Shown here: positions 1 through 7,871 of the stretch, piece by piece | How the letters are laid out: every line of letters starts with the position of its first letter | Numbering within the stretch: the first letter of the stretch is position 1 | Source of the DNA: a virus | Reading direction: 5' to 3' (one strand) | Virus record (IMG/VR): IMGVR_UViG_3300034106_003848 | Coordinates: 1-20,841 of that record | Length of the DNA: 20,841 bases | Position numbers and translations under genes: made by a program | The notes under the pieces: model-generated | Databases searched by the model: none | The model's input: only the letters and a program-made list of their open reading frames with translations | Told to the model about the DNA's origin: nothing

Positions 1-495
1 CACCGCAAGCACGCTCGCGGATGTTGCAGTCGCACCAAAGGACTGAATGCCACCAGCGCTGAAAAACCCCCACTGCGTATTGCTGGCGGCGAATGGGCCA
101 ATGCTACGAGAAGACCCGACGCCGCATACTCGCGTCGTGCCAGTTGCGTTCGCCCGACAAACAATGAACAGCGTGAATGGCCCTGTCATGATCGCGCCGG
201 TCGATGCGTTTATCACGTCGCCGCCGTCAAACGACAGCGCGGATTTGCCGTTCAGACTTGACGCAACAAACGAAGGCGAGTTGGCATCGGAGTGGGTCGC
301 CGTCAGGTTGAATCCGCTTGTGCTCTTGTCTGCGACAAACTTCACCAGGCCGTTATTGGTAACGGTGCCGACGCCAGACGACGTAGGACCGAGCGTTGAG
401 GCGTCGGAGAAGTCCCACCATGCCTGCAGGCCAGCAATGCTCTTCGGGTTGAAGCCCGTGGCCCGTGGCCGCAACAGCCGTCCGCTCATTCCCAT
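1..495 (-). CDS. LamG/concanavalin-like surface protein, N-terminal part
   Basis: The gene is cut by the left edge; 165 codons are visible. The start at 495 has GAGGA nine bases upstream; a second in-frame ATG lies at 489. The N-terminus reads SGRLLRPRATGFNPKSIAGL, followed by QAWWDFSDASTLGP and then LNGKSALSFDGGD. This pattern (FNP..IAGLQAWWD.SD.ST, then a SALSFDGGD strand) is typical of concanavalin A-like/LamG jelly-roll domains in phage tail, fibre or appendage proteins, which probably bind glycans. The visible part is rich in Gly, Ser, Thr and Ala, as beta-sandwich virion proteins often are. It is the last leftward gene seen, downstream of portal and hypothetical genes, which fits a late structural role. 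Assignment to a specific virion part is inference. Confidence 0.7.
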   Translation of the reverse strand, partial: MGMSGRLLRPRATGFNPKSIAGLQAWWDFSDASTLGPTSSGVGTVTNNGLVKFVADKSTSGFNLTATHSDANSPSFVASSLNGKSALSFDGGDVINASTGAIMTGPFTLFIVCRANATGTTRVCGVGSSRSIGPFAASNTQWGFFSAGGIQSFGATATSASVLAV

Positions 496-544
496 GGCGT
501 CAGTTCCTCGTCGGGTCAGGCTTGCCGTCGTTCACCAACCGCGG

Positions 545-874
545 TTAGCCCTTGGCCATGACGGTCATGGCGCAGGTGGTAGCACCGACCACAACGGGCA
601 CCACATGACTCACAGAAAACAAAGCGTCCGGCACCGGGTGGATGCCGACCGTCAGGGCCGTGGTTACTGCCGCGCCGTCCGCATAGACCCGCAGGGGGGC
701 GACCCGTGGGTCAACGGTCCCGAACCAGTTGATCTGCGTGCCCCCATTGGTGTTGGCGATCATCACGCACGCCCCACCAAAGACTCCGAACGGAAACATC
801 CCAGAGGTGGTCGCGGCCGAACTGTTGGCCGTGACCACGGTCCCTGGTGAAAAATGCCTCGCAATCTCGTTCAT
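545..874 (-). CDS. Hypothetical small beta-rich virion protein
   Basis: This 109-aa protein starts at an ATG that overlaps the stop codon of the upstream gene as ATGA, so it is probably translationally coupled. I do not recognise the family. The sequence alternates short hydrophobic strands with Gly/Thr/Ser (for example VVTANSSAATTSG and VVPVVVGATTCAMTVMAKG) and has few charged residues, which suggests an all-beta structural protein. Its place between the portal side of the late operon and a LamG-type protein would suit a head-tail connector, decoration or tail component. No catalytic motif is visible. Confidence 0.7.
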   Translation of the reverse strand: MNEIARHFSPGTVVTANSSAATTSGMFPFGVFGGACVMIANTNGGTQINWFGTVDPRVAPLRVYADGAAVTTALTVGIHPVPDALFSVSHVVPVVVGATTCAMTVMAKG

Positions 875-1404
875 ACCCCTCTCCCCTTTGCCCGGTAGGC
901 GTGTTTCTCAATGATCTTGGCCCGCAGCTCCTTGGCGTTGGCTGTGGGGTTCTTCCGCTTCTGTTTGTGAACCTCATCCTGAATGATGGATTCAGCTAAC
1001 AGTTTGCGTTGCGGCGGCGCCGGGCCGGGGTCGTAGTTCACGCTCCCGGCTACGGCCATGCGGCGAGCCTTGGCGACCTTCAGCACATCGTCGTTGCCGC
1101 TCACCCAGGCCGCCGGATCGCGCCAACCGCGACCGTCAGCGATCCCGGAGCAGTAGTACTTTCCGGTCGGGTTGATCCCAGCCCGCTTGGCCTCGCGAAT
1201 CATGTACTGGGCCTGACGCTTCGGCAGCGTGTCGAACTGCTCGTTGTTCTGCCGGCCTTGCAGGAACGCCCGGTCAGACCCCCTGGTGCCGGGGGGGCAT
1301 TGCAGAGCGCACATCTCCGCCCACCGCTCGCCGTAGGGCAGGGCAGCCTTATAGGTGGTGACAGCGTCCTGGCCAAGCGACAGAACGGATGCAGGAATGC
1401 TCAT
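871..1404 (-). CDS. Hypothetical phage protein
   Basis: This 177-aa protein begins six bases after the portal stop codon and is followed by an ATGA-overlapping gene, so it sits in the late operon. I do not recognise the family. The N-terminal third has a short segment with two cysteines (CALQCPPG near residues 32-39). The middle contains QAQYMIREAKRAGINPTGKYY, and the C-terminal 60 residues are strongly basic (VHKQKRKNPTANAKELRAK, then KHAYRAKGRGV), compatible with nucleic-acid contact or a flexible tail. The Shine-Dalgarno signal is weak, so translation may depend on coupling to the portal gene. Confidence 0.7.
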   Translation of the reverse strand: MSIPASVLSLGQDAVTTYKAALPYGERWAEMCALQCPPGTRGSDRAFLQGRQNNEQFDTLPKRQAQYMIREAKRAGINPTGKYYCSGIADGRGWRDPAAWVSGNDDVLKVAKARRMAVAGSVNYDPGPAPPQRKLLAESIIQDEVHKQKRKNPTANAKELRAKIIEKHAYRAKGRGV

Positions 1405-1410
1405 ACAGGT

Positions 1411-3405
1411 CTATTGGGCCGGAGGGCCTTCGGGGGGTGCGGGAGGTCCTTCTAGCCCCGGCGGCGGGCCGGGGGGCGGAGGAGGGACAAGGAACTCAGA
1501 AACGTCCATCTGGTTGACCCGGCCCCACGTTGACAGGAGGGCGTTGAAGATTTCGGGCTTGCCGGCCTGCAACATCCCCTGCGACACCGGAGCCAGGATC
1601 TGCATCAGGTTGTTCAGGTTCTCGGTCTTGGTGGCGATGTTCGGCTTGCGTGCCGAGCCGGCCTCCACCCGATACGAGTACTCCCGGACGATGTTGTCTG
1701 GGAGTTCGTTTTGGACATGCATGCCCCACGCCTGGGCTGCCATCGGCCCAAGGAGAGGCTCCACATCCTGCGGGGAGATCAGCCACCGCGCCATCAGGGC
1801 CTCCTTGCGGGCGACCTCAGACAGCCGGTCTTCCAGCGTGTTGGCATAATCGTCGGGCCTGACCGAGATTTGCTCGCTCTTCACGGCGGCTTCTGCCGCA
1901 CTTCTGAAGGAGCTTCTGGTCATGCCATAAATAAGCTCGGTCAAGCCCACCCGGCGGTCGAACATCTCCGTGACAGCCTGGATGATGTTGTACATGTCTT
2001 GGGTGACACCGGGCATCTGGAACACTGAGATGACATCGTTCACCGAGCGGCCCACAGCCTCGGAGATTTCTACGATGTTGAAGCCGCCTTCGCTCTTCTC
2101 CAGGATCTTCGATTTGATGTCCGGGTCCGCGGCCTTCGCCACGCCGATGAGCGTCTGCGAGGAGGTGGCAATGCGGGTCGCCAGGAACGACATCGCCCAG
2201 TTGATGAACCGCAGCTCACCGATGCCGGGCTTGATCAGACTGATCGGCCAGGAGTAGCCGGGCTGGCGATGCCAATCCAAGAGCGTGAACGGCCACCCGT
2301 TCGGCTCTGCCCAGAAGGGGATCGGCCACTGGCAAGACATGAACAGCGTCTGCGGGACGCCCGTCTCGTCCACCTCCTCTTGGAGCATGGCCGGCGGCGC
2401 GTTCAAGGGGAAGTCGATTCCCTCCGCGACGACGATGTAGCAGTTGGGCCCCAAGGCGTCGAACTTGCCTCGCAGGTCACGGTCAGCGTCCTTCAGCCGG
2501 TCGCCAAACCCAGTCTTGCTGTAGACCTCCCAGTAGCAGATCAGGTCGTTGGTCTTGCCAGTCTTCTTCTTGTGTTCGTAGCCCCGACTGCCCTGCTCGG
2601 CCCGGGTGGAGTAGGACTCAATGTGCCCCTTCAGCTCCGAGCGATCCAGGCCGAACTTGGCCGCAACGTCGTCGATGGGCTGCACTCGCCTCCGGGCCGC
2701 CCAGCGAATGTCGTCGAACTCGTCCGCGTCCGGATCCCACACCAAGTTGTCGATGGAGTCATAGAACGACCCAGCCAACTTCACGGCCGATCCGGGCGGC
2801 TGGTACAGCTCATGCCACCACACCCCAGCACCCTTGATGAACGCCTCGTCAACCACCTTGCGGGTGTGCCGCTTCAGGTCCAGTTCGTTGGGCGTGTAGT
2901 TCAGGTAGTCTTCCAGGAGTTTGGCGATCAACTTGCGCCGCTCGTACATGAACCCCTGCTGCTGGACGGCCTGCTGGTAGGCCATCATCATCATGTCTGG
3001 CATCATCACCATCTGGCCGTCCGGCCCCATGACCGGCTGGCCGTCCGGCCCCATCTGCGGAACCGGCGGCTGGGGCTGAATCCCCAGCATCGCCGGACCG
3101 ATCAGCGGATAGTCCTTGGGGGAGACAGTCCGCTGGGGGTTGCGGTGATGGATGACAGACCCAAAGAGAGTGACCGCCTCAAAGACGCGGTTCACAACCA
3201 TCCGGTACGGAGGCGCCGAAATGCCCTTGTTGTAGCCCCGCTCGCCCCGGGAATGCTCGTTGCCCCACATGGCGTTGGGGTCCGACGAGTAGAAGCCCAT
3301 GGCTTCCTTGGCGTCATCGGTGAAGGCTTTCTTGTGGGCTTCAGCCTGCTTAATGCACTCCAGCCAGCGCTTGGCTATCGGGCGCAGGGGATTGTCGTCG
3401 GGCAT
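1411..3405 (-). CDS. Portal protein
   Basis: The 664-aa product is the likely portal, the dodecameric ring at one capsid vertex through which DNA is pumped and to which the tail attaches. Its length fits large portal proteins of podovirus/myovirus type. Evidence is the overall pattern: an N-terminal helical region with YKNGISAPPYRMVVNRVFEA-like sequence, a long central alpha/beta region with DNLVWDPDADEFDDIRWAARR and WPFTLLDWHRQPG, a helical LTELIYGMTRSSFRSAAEA segment, and a disordered Pro/Gly-rich C-terminus. It lies just downstream of the large terminase, the usual order. A Met/Gln/Pro-rich insertion near residues 110-150 (GPDGQ repeats and a MMMM run) is odd and probably a surface loop. 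The start has a GGAG ribosome site. No residue is diagnostic alone; pattern and context carry the call. Confidence 0.8.
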   Translation of the reverse strand: MPDDNPLRPIAKRWLECIKQAEAHKKAFTDDAKEAMGFYSSDPNAMWGNEHSRGERGYNKGISAPPYRMVVNRVFEAVTLFGSVIHHRNPQRTVSPKDYPLIGPAMLGIQPQPPVPQMGPDGQPVMGPDGQMVMMPDMMMMAYQQAVQQQGFMYERRKLIAKLLEDYLNYTPNELDLKRHTRKVVDEAFIKGAGVWWHELYQPPGSAVKLAGSFYDSIDNLVWDPDADEFDDIRWAARRRVQPIDDVAAKFGLDRSELKGHIESYSTRAEQGSRGYEHKKKTGKTNDLICYWEVYSKTGFGDRLKDADRDLRGKFDALGPNCYIVVAEGIDFPLNAPPAMLQEEVDETGVPQTLFMSCQWPIPFWAEPNGWPFTLLDWHRQPGYSWPISLIKPGIGELRFINWAMSFLATRIATSSQTLIGVAKAADPDIKSKILEKSEGGFNIVEISEAVGRSVNDVISVFQMPGVTQDMYNIIQAVTEMFDRRVGLTELIYGMTRSSFRSAAEAAVKSEQISVRPDDYANTLEDRLSEVARKEALMARWLISPQDVEPLLGPMAAQAWGMHVQNELPDNIVREYSYRVEAGSARKPNIATKTENLNNLMQILAPVSQGMLQAGKPEIFNALLSTWGRVNQMDVSEFLVPPPPPGPPPGLEGPPAPPEGPPAQ

Positions 3406-3429
3406 GGCGTCTCCTACTGACTAATGCCC

Positions 3430-3750
3430 CTACTTGCGACTTTTGGGGTCCAGGGCCTCCAGCTTCTTCTCCAGGAGGGAAACACGCTCGGAAAGCAGGG
3501 CAATCTTGGGGTCCTTGGGCCGATGCTCCCAGAAACCGTACCGCTTCCATTCCGGGAACTCGTTGACCCCCTCGTCCGTGACATGGTGGACCGAAGGCCT
3601 GATTGACACCCCGGCCTCACCGGCCATGGCGTACAGCGTGAGCGTCCGCGAGGCGGCCTTGCAGACGATGGCCGGCACCGAAGGGGCACCTTCATGCGTC
3701 ATAAACAGGACAATCTCACCAACCTCGGCCTTGGGCATTTCGTAATTCAT
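3430..3750 (-). CDS. Hypothetical protein between terminase and portal, C-terminal coiled coil
   Basis: This protein has 106 aa. The ATG at 3750 overlaps the terminase TGA as ATGA, which favours this start over an upstream in-frame codon. The first 60 residues look like a small beta domain (EVGEIVLFMTHEGAPSVPAIVCKAA). A Trp/His-rich patch (EWKRYGFWEHRP) follows, and the end is a short leucine-zipper-like helix (LLSERVSLLEKKLEAL), so the protein may be oligomeric. Small proteins of this layout are common between large terminase and portal genes in uncultured phages. A role in packaging or head completion is only an inference from position. Confidence 0.75.
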   Translation of the reverse strand: MNYEMPKAEVGEIVLFMTHEGAPSVPAIVCKAASRTLTLYAMAGEAGVSIRPSVHHVTDEGVNEFPEWKRYGFWEHRPKDPKIALLSERVSLLEKKLEALDPKSRK

Positions 3751-5441
3751 CGACTGATACTCCCATTGGGGGCTAGGAACACACACGGATCTTCGGACTT
3801 GCGCTCACGGGCCAGCCGGGCGGCCCGCCACTTCACCCACCATGGTTCGGGGCCGACCTGAGATGGCGGCCGGTGGTAGCGCGGCTCGTAGGCACAGAGG
3901 TATTCGGCTGTCTGGCAGGCATGGACCTCGCCCCGCGTCTGCGGCTCGTCGGTCACGTACACCTGCCCGTTGACGGTACTTGTCTTCTTCCTGTACCGCT
4001 TCAGCTCCCGGACGAGGTTGGGACAGCCGCCCTCCAGGATTTTGAACTTGGTCGTCCCGTCGCCACGGATGTGCATCATCTGCCTGACCATGGCAGTGCG
4101 AGACGGGATGTCGTCCGAGCCGGGCAGGAACTGATGGCCCGTCAGGGCGAACTTGACATTCCGCTTCTTCAGCTCCTCGGAGTACAGCTCATGCGGGAGC
4201 CGGCCGGACCCAAGGTCACGCAGGGCGCCACCGTGCATGTCCATGATCGCCGCGTAGATGTACTGGTGCTGGGCCTTGGCGCAGAACTGCTCGCCCCAGA
4301 TCAGGGCGTTGCAGTTGCGGATGTACAGCTCGTCATAGAAGAGAAGGAACTTCTCGTCTGGGGGCACGGCTGCAAACAGCGTGGCCATGACGGCATGCCC
4401 GGGGTCAATCGCAACGTACCGCGTCCACTCAGGCGGGATCTGGCCGTCAGGCAATTCCGACCGGCCCATCATGTGGACCGACGCATTGAACGTCGGGTAC
4501 ATGAGCGTGGAGCCGGTGGTGAACTCGCCCTCGGCACGCATCTTCAGTTCGTCTGGGCCGAGCGCCGCCCACCGCTCCAGGTTCTTTTTCTTCTCCTCCT
4601 GGTCGATGTGGTCGTTGTCCAAAAAGCGCAGGACGAACTTCTTGATGATGGGGTTCTCTACGCCTTCTTCCTCGGCCTTGTCGGCGCGCTCGCACAGGCC
4701 CAAGAGGGCGTCATTCTTGGACCACGGCATGGCCGACCAGACGAATCGTCCCTTGCGATCCGATAGGCGGGCCTGCATTTCCCCCACCCAGCGCTCATTG
4801 TTGATGTCTTCATCGATATGAACGAGGTCGGCCTGGAATCCCTGCGGAGGCTCTCCCTCTGACGAGAAGCAGTAGATGGTCCAGCCGTTGGTCAGCTCCG
4901 CCTTGTTGAGGTAGCCGGCGTTCTTCTGGGTCCACGCCATGTCCTTGATCATGCGCGGCGGTATCAAGGGCGGGGCCGGCTTGGACTGGGCCTTCCGTTC
5001 GATGTCGCCAAGAAGCGCGGGGTTGAAGGCGCGCCACATCCCAGTGATCCTGTCCCTAATGATCCGGAACGCCCCGGCCTTAAACAACATCGGATACACC
5101 ACCATGCCGATGTGCTGCCAGTTCTTGCCGATGATGACGAGGTTGCCACCTTCCTTCGGGTACTTGTTGTGCGGGTCCTGCCCGGTAGCGGCGCGGGCAT
5201 CTTCGATGAACGTGCATGCACTTTTGCCGCTTCTGTTGCCACCGATTACCAGACGTTCACTGGCGATGCAGGAATGGAACTCCTCCTGCTTCGGCATGGG
5301 CACCCATAGACGCAGCGCCTCCAGACGACGCTCAGTGAGCGCAGCCTGAACGTCTTTCATCTGCGAAAGGGCGTGTTGCGTCAGCCCGCCGATTGGGCCT
5401 TCAGCCTTCGGCGGAGGTGGTATCTTCGGATGCTTTGGCAT
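3747..5441 (-). CDS. terL: Terminase large subunit (packaging ATPase-nuclease)
   Basis: The 564-aa packaging motor hydrolyses ATP to drive phage DNA into the prohead and cuts concatemers. The ATPase domain has a Walker A-like loop GGNRSGKS near residues 67-74 and a Walker B strand with acidic pair (LVHIDED, about 206-212). The C-terminal RNase H-like nuclease begins with YVAIDPGHA near residue 343, where the Asp would bind metal. Further acidic positions lie in FYDELY (about 368-373) and MDMHGG (about 400-405). Length is normal for the family. ATG at 5441 is chosen; an in-frame TTG at 5453 is possible and neither has a good Shine-Dalgarno. The start lies inside the end of the upstream microprotein, and the stop overlaps the next ATG, indicating translational coupling. 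Confidence 0.93.
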   Translation of the reverse strand: MPKHPKIPPPPKAEGPIGGLTQHALSQMKDVQAALTERRLEALRLWVPMPKQEEFHSCIASERLVIGGNRSGKSACTFIEDARAATGQDPHNKYPKEGGNLVIIGKNWQHIGMVVYPMLFKAGAFRIIRDRITGMWRAFNPALLGDIERKAQSKPAPPLIPPRMIKDMAWTQKNAGYLNKAELTNGWTIYCFSSEGEPPQGFQADLVHIDEDINNERWVGEMQARLSDRKGRFVWSAMPWSKNDALLGLCERADKAEEEGVENPIIKKFVLRFLDNDHIDQEEKKKNLERWAALGPDELKMRAEGEFTTGSTLMYPTFNASVHMMGRSELPDGQIPPEWTRYVAIDPGHAVMATLFAAVPPDEKFLLFYDELYIRNCNALIWGEQFCAKAQHQYIYAAIMDMHGGALRDLGSGRLPHELYSEELKKRNVKFALTGHQFLPGSDDIPSRTAMVRQMMHIRGDGTTKFKILEGGCPNLVRELKRYRKKTSTVNGQVYVTDEPQTRGEVHACQTAEYLCAYEPRYHRPPSQVGPEPWWVKWRAARLARERKSEDPCVFLAPNGSISR

Positions 5442-5619
5442 GTTTTTTTGCAAGAAAACGTGACGCGGGGCTGGGCGTCCATTCGCCGCACTGGTCAGTG
5501 GGGCCGGTCAGCGGGAAGGAGCTGTTGTCCGGGCCCGCTATCGGCGGGTATCTCCGGCACTTGCCGAATGTCTCCGACACTGCCTGCCACCAGCGGCAGG
5601 TTTGGCACACTATGTCCAT
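5401..5619 (-). CDS. Four-cysteine microprotein overlapping both neighbours
   Basis: This is a 72-aa protein starting at ATG 5619, with GAGGTGG about five bases upstream. It has cysteines near residues 5, 8, 21 and 44 in a CQTCRWW ... GKCRRYPP ... DQCGEW arrangement. That resembles small zinc-binding or Cys-rich proteins often seen in phage and bacterial genomes, with the recurring pattern C..C.., C.R.PP and CGEW. Its function is unknown. It overlaps the upstream zinc-ribbon gene by about 125 nt in another frame and reaches 41 nt past the terminase ATG. The recognisable motif and a proper ribosome site make it likely to be real despite the overlap. Confidence 0.65.
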   Translation of the reverse strand: MDIVCQTCRWWQAVSETFGKCRRYPPIAGPDNSSFPLTGPTDQCGEWTPSPASRFLAKKHAKASEDTTSAEG

Positions 5620-6115
5620 CGACCACCTCAACTTTCTGTATTGTCAGCGCCGCCTCCAAGACCTGTCGTCTCAGTTCGGCCTCCAGCTCTTCCTCGCTCA
5701 TCAACTCCAGCGGCTTCTTCGATCCGCCCATGGCAGTGTTGTCCTTCACCAGTCGGACCACAGAGTCCAGCATCTTGGTGCGGAATGCCCCGCCAACAGG
5801 CGAGTCGTAGAATTGCTTCATAAAGGCGTTCGCGAACCCACGGACGCCACCGAAGTACTCCATGATCACTTCGGTCAGCTCGGACGAGTGCGGGATGTTC
5901 GCCCCGCCCAGGCGAGAGGCTTTGATAAAGGAGTCGATAGCCGACTTCTCAATCTTTGCCAGCCGCCGGTTGCGAACCTGCTTCCGCTCACCTTTGAGAC
6001 GAGCGTTCCGGCACTTGCGACAGCGGGCGTGATACCCGTCCTTCGACTTGTGGAAGTTCTCAGTGGTGGCAGGGTAGGATTCCCCGCACTGTATGCACGC
6101 CTTATACCCCGACAC
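5495..6115 (-). CDS. Zinc-ribbon protein, putative terminase small subunit
   Basis: The 206-aa product starts with GTG at 6115, overlapping the glycosyltransferase stop by 14 nt. An N-terminal zinc ribbon is clear: CIQC at residues 7-10 and CRKC at 32-35, separated by a GE.YPAT..FHKSKDGY loop. This is typical of phage DNA-binding modules. The central region is helical and ends with KMLDSVVRLVKDNTAMGG, then KKPLELMSEEELEAELRR, a layout like small-terminase-type proteins in uncultured phages. Its position just before the large terminase supports a role in recognising DNA for packaging, but this is inference. The last 40 residues are low in secondary-structure signal and overlap another gene. 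Confidence 0.6.
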   Translation of the reverse strand: MSGYKACIQCGESYPATTENFHKSKDGYHARCRKCRNARLKGERKQVRNRRLAKIEKSAIDSFIKASRLGGANIPHSSELTEVIMEYFGGVRGFANAFMKQFYDSPVGGAFRTKMLDSVVRLVKDNTAMGGSKKPLELMSEEELEAELRRQVLEAALTIQKVEVVDGHSVPNLPLVAGSVGDIRQVPEIPADSGPGQQLLPADRPH

Positions 6116-6974
6116 TCTTTAGCCACGCAGGGGGAGGAATGTCGATCAACTTCACGCCTGGGTCCACGTTGCCTTCCCAGCAGGACTTCAGTTTGTTGCT
6201 GATGTCCTTGGCCGCCAGGACCTGCGGCTTGCCCACGCACTTCGGCTTCCAATGCCCCGCCCAGGCGTCCCAGTTGCAGTACACCGGGTTGTACCCCAGC
6301 TTCTGCGTGCCCACCAAGGAGAGGTCGCGGGTCTGTGTTACATCCTCCGTCGAAGCCTTTTCCGAACAGTGCTTGTCTTTCCACTCGTAGTAGAACCACG
6401 GGTGGTCGGTGTCGGACTTGGGCTCGGTCAGATCGAAGCACCGCATGTCGTACATGATCAGGCCGGTCGGCAGGGCGCCGCACTCCTGAATGCCAGCCAT
6501 CTTCACGGCTGTGTGGCGGTCGTACATCTCCAACTGGAAGTCCGGATTGGGATTCTCTGACACCCAGTTGTTCCATCGGAACACGTACACGTTCTCGCAC
6601 GGCGGAGGGCCGCAGTACGGGGCGCCGATGCAGCACGGACCCTTGGCGTAGTGGCCGACGAGGAAGTCGAAGCTGCTTTTGAAGAACGGCTTGGACGACG
6701 GACTGCCTGCCAGAACATCCGGCTTCATGTCGCTGTCCACCATGACCAGCACATCGACGCCGGCATCGCGGGCCATCAGCACGGCCCGGTTGCGGGTCAT
6801 AGTGATGGGCGTGTCAGACAAGTTCCACACCCGGACGCCCGACACGCGGTCGTCCTTGGTCAGCTCCAAGACAGTGGGAATCATCCACTCCCGGATGTCC
6901 GGCACTTCCGACGAGATGCCGCCGTTGCCGCCATAGCTAAACGTGACGAAGCCGACCTGGAATTTCTGCTGCAT
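6102..6974 (-). CDS. GT-A-type glycosyltransferase
   Basis: This 290-aa protein starts at ATG 6974 with GAGGTG upstream; an in-frame GTG lies two codons earlier. It shows the GT-A nucleotide-sugar fold: an N-terminal beta strand (QVGFVTFSYG), the motif TMTRNRAVLMA near residues 58-69, a strand VDVLVMVDSDM with the metal-binding DSD at 80-82, and a later GALPTGLIMYDMRCF segment (167-180) followed by HPWFYYEW. Such enzymes move a sugar from an activated donor to an acceptor. Acceptors used by phages include modified DNA bases, capsid proteins and host surface glycans; the sequence does not say which. It lies inside the late operon between a Pro/Gly-rich protein and the terminase genes, which makes a virion substrate plausible. 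Confidence 0.75.
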   Translation of the reverse strand: MQQKFQVGFVTFSYGGNGGISSEVPDIREWMIPTVLELTKDDRVSGVRVWNLSDTPITMTRNRAVLMARDAGVDVLVMVDSDMKPDVLAGSPSSKPFFKSSFDFLVGHYAKGPCCIGAPYCGPPPCENVYVFRWNNWVSENPNPDFQLEMYDRHTAVKMAGIQECGALPTGLIMYDMRCFDLTEPKSDTDHPWFYYEWKDKHCSEKASTEDVTQTRDLSLVGTQKLGYNPVYCNWDAWAGHWKPKCVGKPQVLAAKDISNKLKSCWEGNVDPGVKLIDIPPPAWLKSVGV

Positions 6975-7029
6975 GATCACCTCGGGGGGGGTGGTGATAG
7001 TCTACCAGACTAATGAACGGCTGTCCACA

Positions 7030-7644
7030 CTACCGAAACCGGCCACCAGCAGGCGGGCTGCTGGGTCGCTGCGGCATTGGGGGCCTGCCAAATGGATTGC
7101 CAGACATCGGCTGACCGCCAAACGGCTGGCCGTACGACTGCTGCGGTGCGCCGGAGGGCTGCGGCCGGTAGCCACCTCCGCCCTCTCCGCCACCTCGGCG
7201 GCCTCCTTCGCCACCGCCACGCATGCCCTCTCCACCACGGCGGCCTCCTTCACCACCGCCACCACCCTCGCTCCCGCCGGGGCGGTAGTTGCTGAATGGG
7301 GGCGGGGATCCACCATACGGCGTCCCCTGCGGCGACGGCTGGATGGGCTGGGCTGTCCCCATCCGCCACTGCTGCTTGGGCGTCATCGGGGCGGCGGGAG
7401 CCGGCGGTGCGGCGGGACCATACATCGACACCGGGCCTTGGGGCTGCGGGGCACGCTGGTAAGGCGAAAACCCGCCCGCAGCCTGCCACTGTTGCCCCCC
7501 GTAGCCCGGCTGGTTGCCATAGGCTGGCGGGGCGTACTGCATGGGCGGAGGGCCGTACGGCGTGCCATGCGGCGGCGAGCCAATGGGCTGGCCCCACGGG
7601 TTATAGGACCTCGTATACGACCCATTGGGCATAATGAGGCTCAT
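7030..7644 (-). CDS. Pro/Gly/Gln-rich low-complexity protein
   Basis: The 204-aa protein is almost entirely low complexity. The N-terminal half is rich in Pro, Gly, Tyr and Gln (GTPYGPPPMQYAPPAYG). Residues of roughly 125-160 are Gly/Glu/Arg repeats with GGRRGG and GEGG units, and the tail is again Pro/Gln/Gly. No folded domain is visible, so it is probably intrinsically disordered. The start codon overlaps the stop of the 48-aa gene upstream (TGATG). RGG-like tracts can bind RNA or promote condensation in other proteins, but no function can be given here. A virion linker or internal protein is possible from its place after the capsid cassette. Confidence 0.6.
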   Translation of the reverse strand: MSLIMPNGSYTRSYNPWGQPIGSPPHGTPYGPPPMQYAPPAYGNQPGYGGQQWQAAGGFSPYQRAPQPQGPVSMYGPAAPPAPAAPMTPKQQWRMGTAQPIQPSPQGTPYGGSPPPFSNYRPGGSEGGGGGEGGRRGGEGMRGGGEGGRRGGGEGGGGYRPQPSGAPQQSYGQPFGGQPMSGNPFGRPPMPQRPSSPPAGGRFR

Positions 7645-7790
7645 CAGCTTTCCTCCACGGTGTCGTCTACGCCCATGCCGGTGTCCTGCATCATCCGCAG
7701 CCGGAGCATGTCCAGATACGGATCCTCGCCACGGACCTCGGCTATTAACTGACGCAGGTAGTCCAGGTTTTGAATGGCCGGATCGTTCAT
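7644..7790 (-). CDS. 48-aa acidic microprotein
   Basis: This is a short gene starting MNDPAIQNLDYLRQLIAEV and ending DDTVEES. It has a GGGAAG-type ribosome site just before the ATG at 7790 and a TGATG overlap with the next gene. The product is mostly one amphipathic helix with a Met/Leu-rich middle (YLDMLRLRMMQDTGMG) and an acidic tail. I do not recognise a family. It is the first gene after the intrinsic terminator that ends the capsid cassette, so it may be expressed by read-through or from its own promoter. Confidence 0.65.
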   Translation of the reverse strand: MNDPAIQNLDYLRQLIAEVRGEDPYLDMLRLRMMQDTGMGVDDTVEES

Positions 7791-7802
7791 TTCACTTCCC
7801 AG

Positions 7803-7844
7803 AAAATGGAAAAGCCTCTGACCAAGTTGCCCTGGTCAGAGGCT
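7803..7844 (-). terminator. Intrinsic terminator after the capsid cassette
   Basis: A perfect 12-bp stem (AGCCTCTGACCA with its complement, 7813-7824 and 7833-7844) encloses an 8-nt loop. Read leftward, the stem is followed directly by TTTTCCATTTTC, a T-rich run. It sits 27 nt after the stop of the decoration gene and before the 48-aa gene. It is a good rho-independent terminator that would lower expression downstream of the abundant capsid proteins. Confidence 0.85.
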
Positions 7845-7871
7845 CCCCCCTAGCCCCAAACAGGGCATAAC

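Noticed and set aside
2269-3420. Long plus-strand reading frame opposite the portal gene
   Set aside because: It is a GC-rich antisense shadow. The minus strand has portal features, ribosome site and operon context; the plus frame has Arg/Val/His-heavy composition with no recognisable motif.
3873-4766. Long plus-strand frame opposite the large terminase
   Set aside because: The terminase motifs are clear on the minus strand and the antisense frame has shadow-like composition.
7636-7649. CTGATGAG on the minus strand as another hammerhead core
   Set aside because: The sequence is just the overlap of a TGA stop and an ATG start. No GAAA with flanking complementary stems exists around it.
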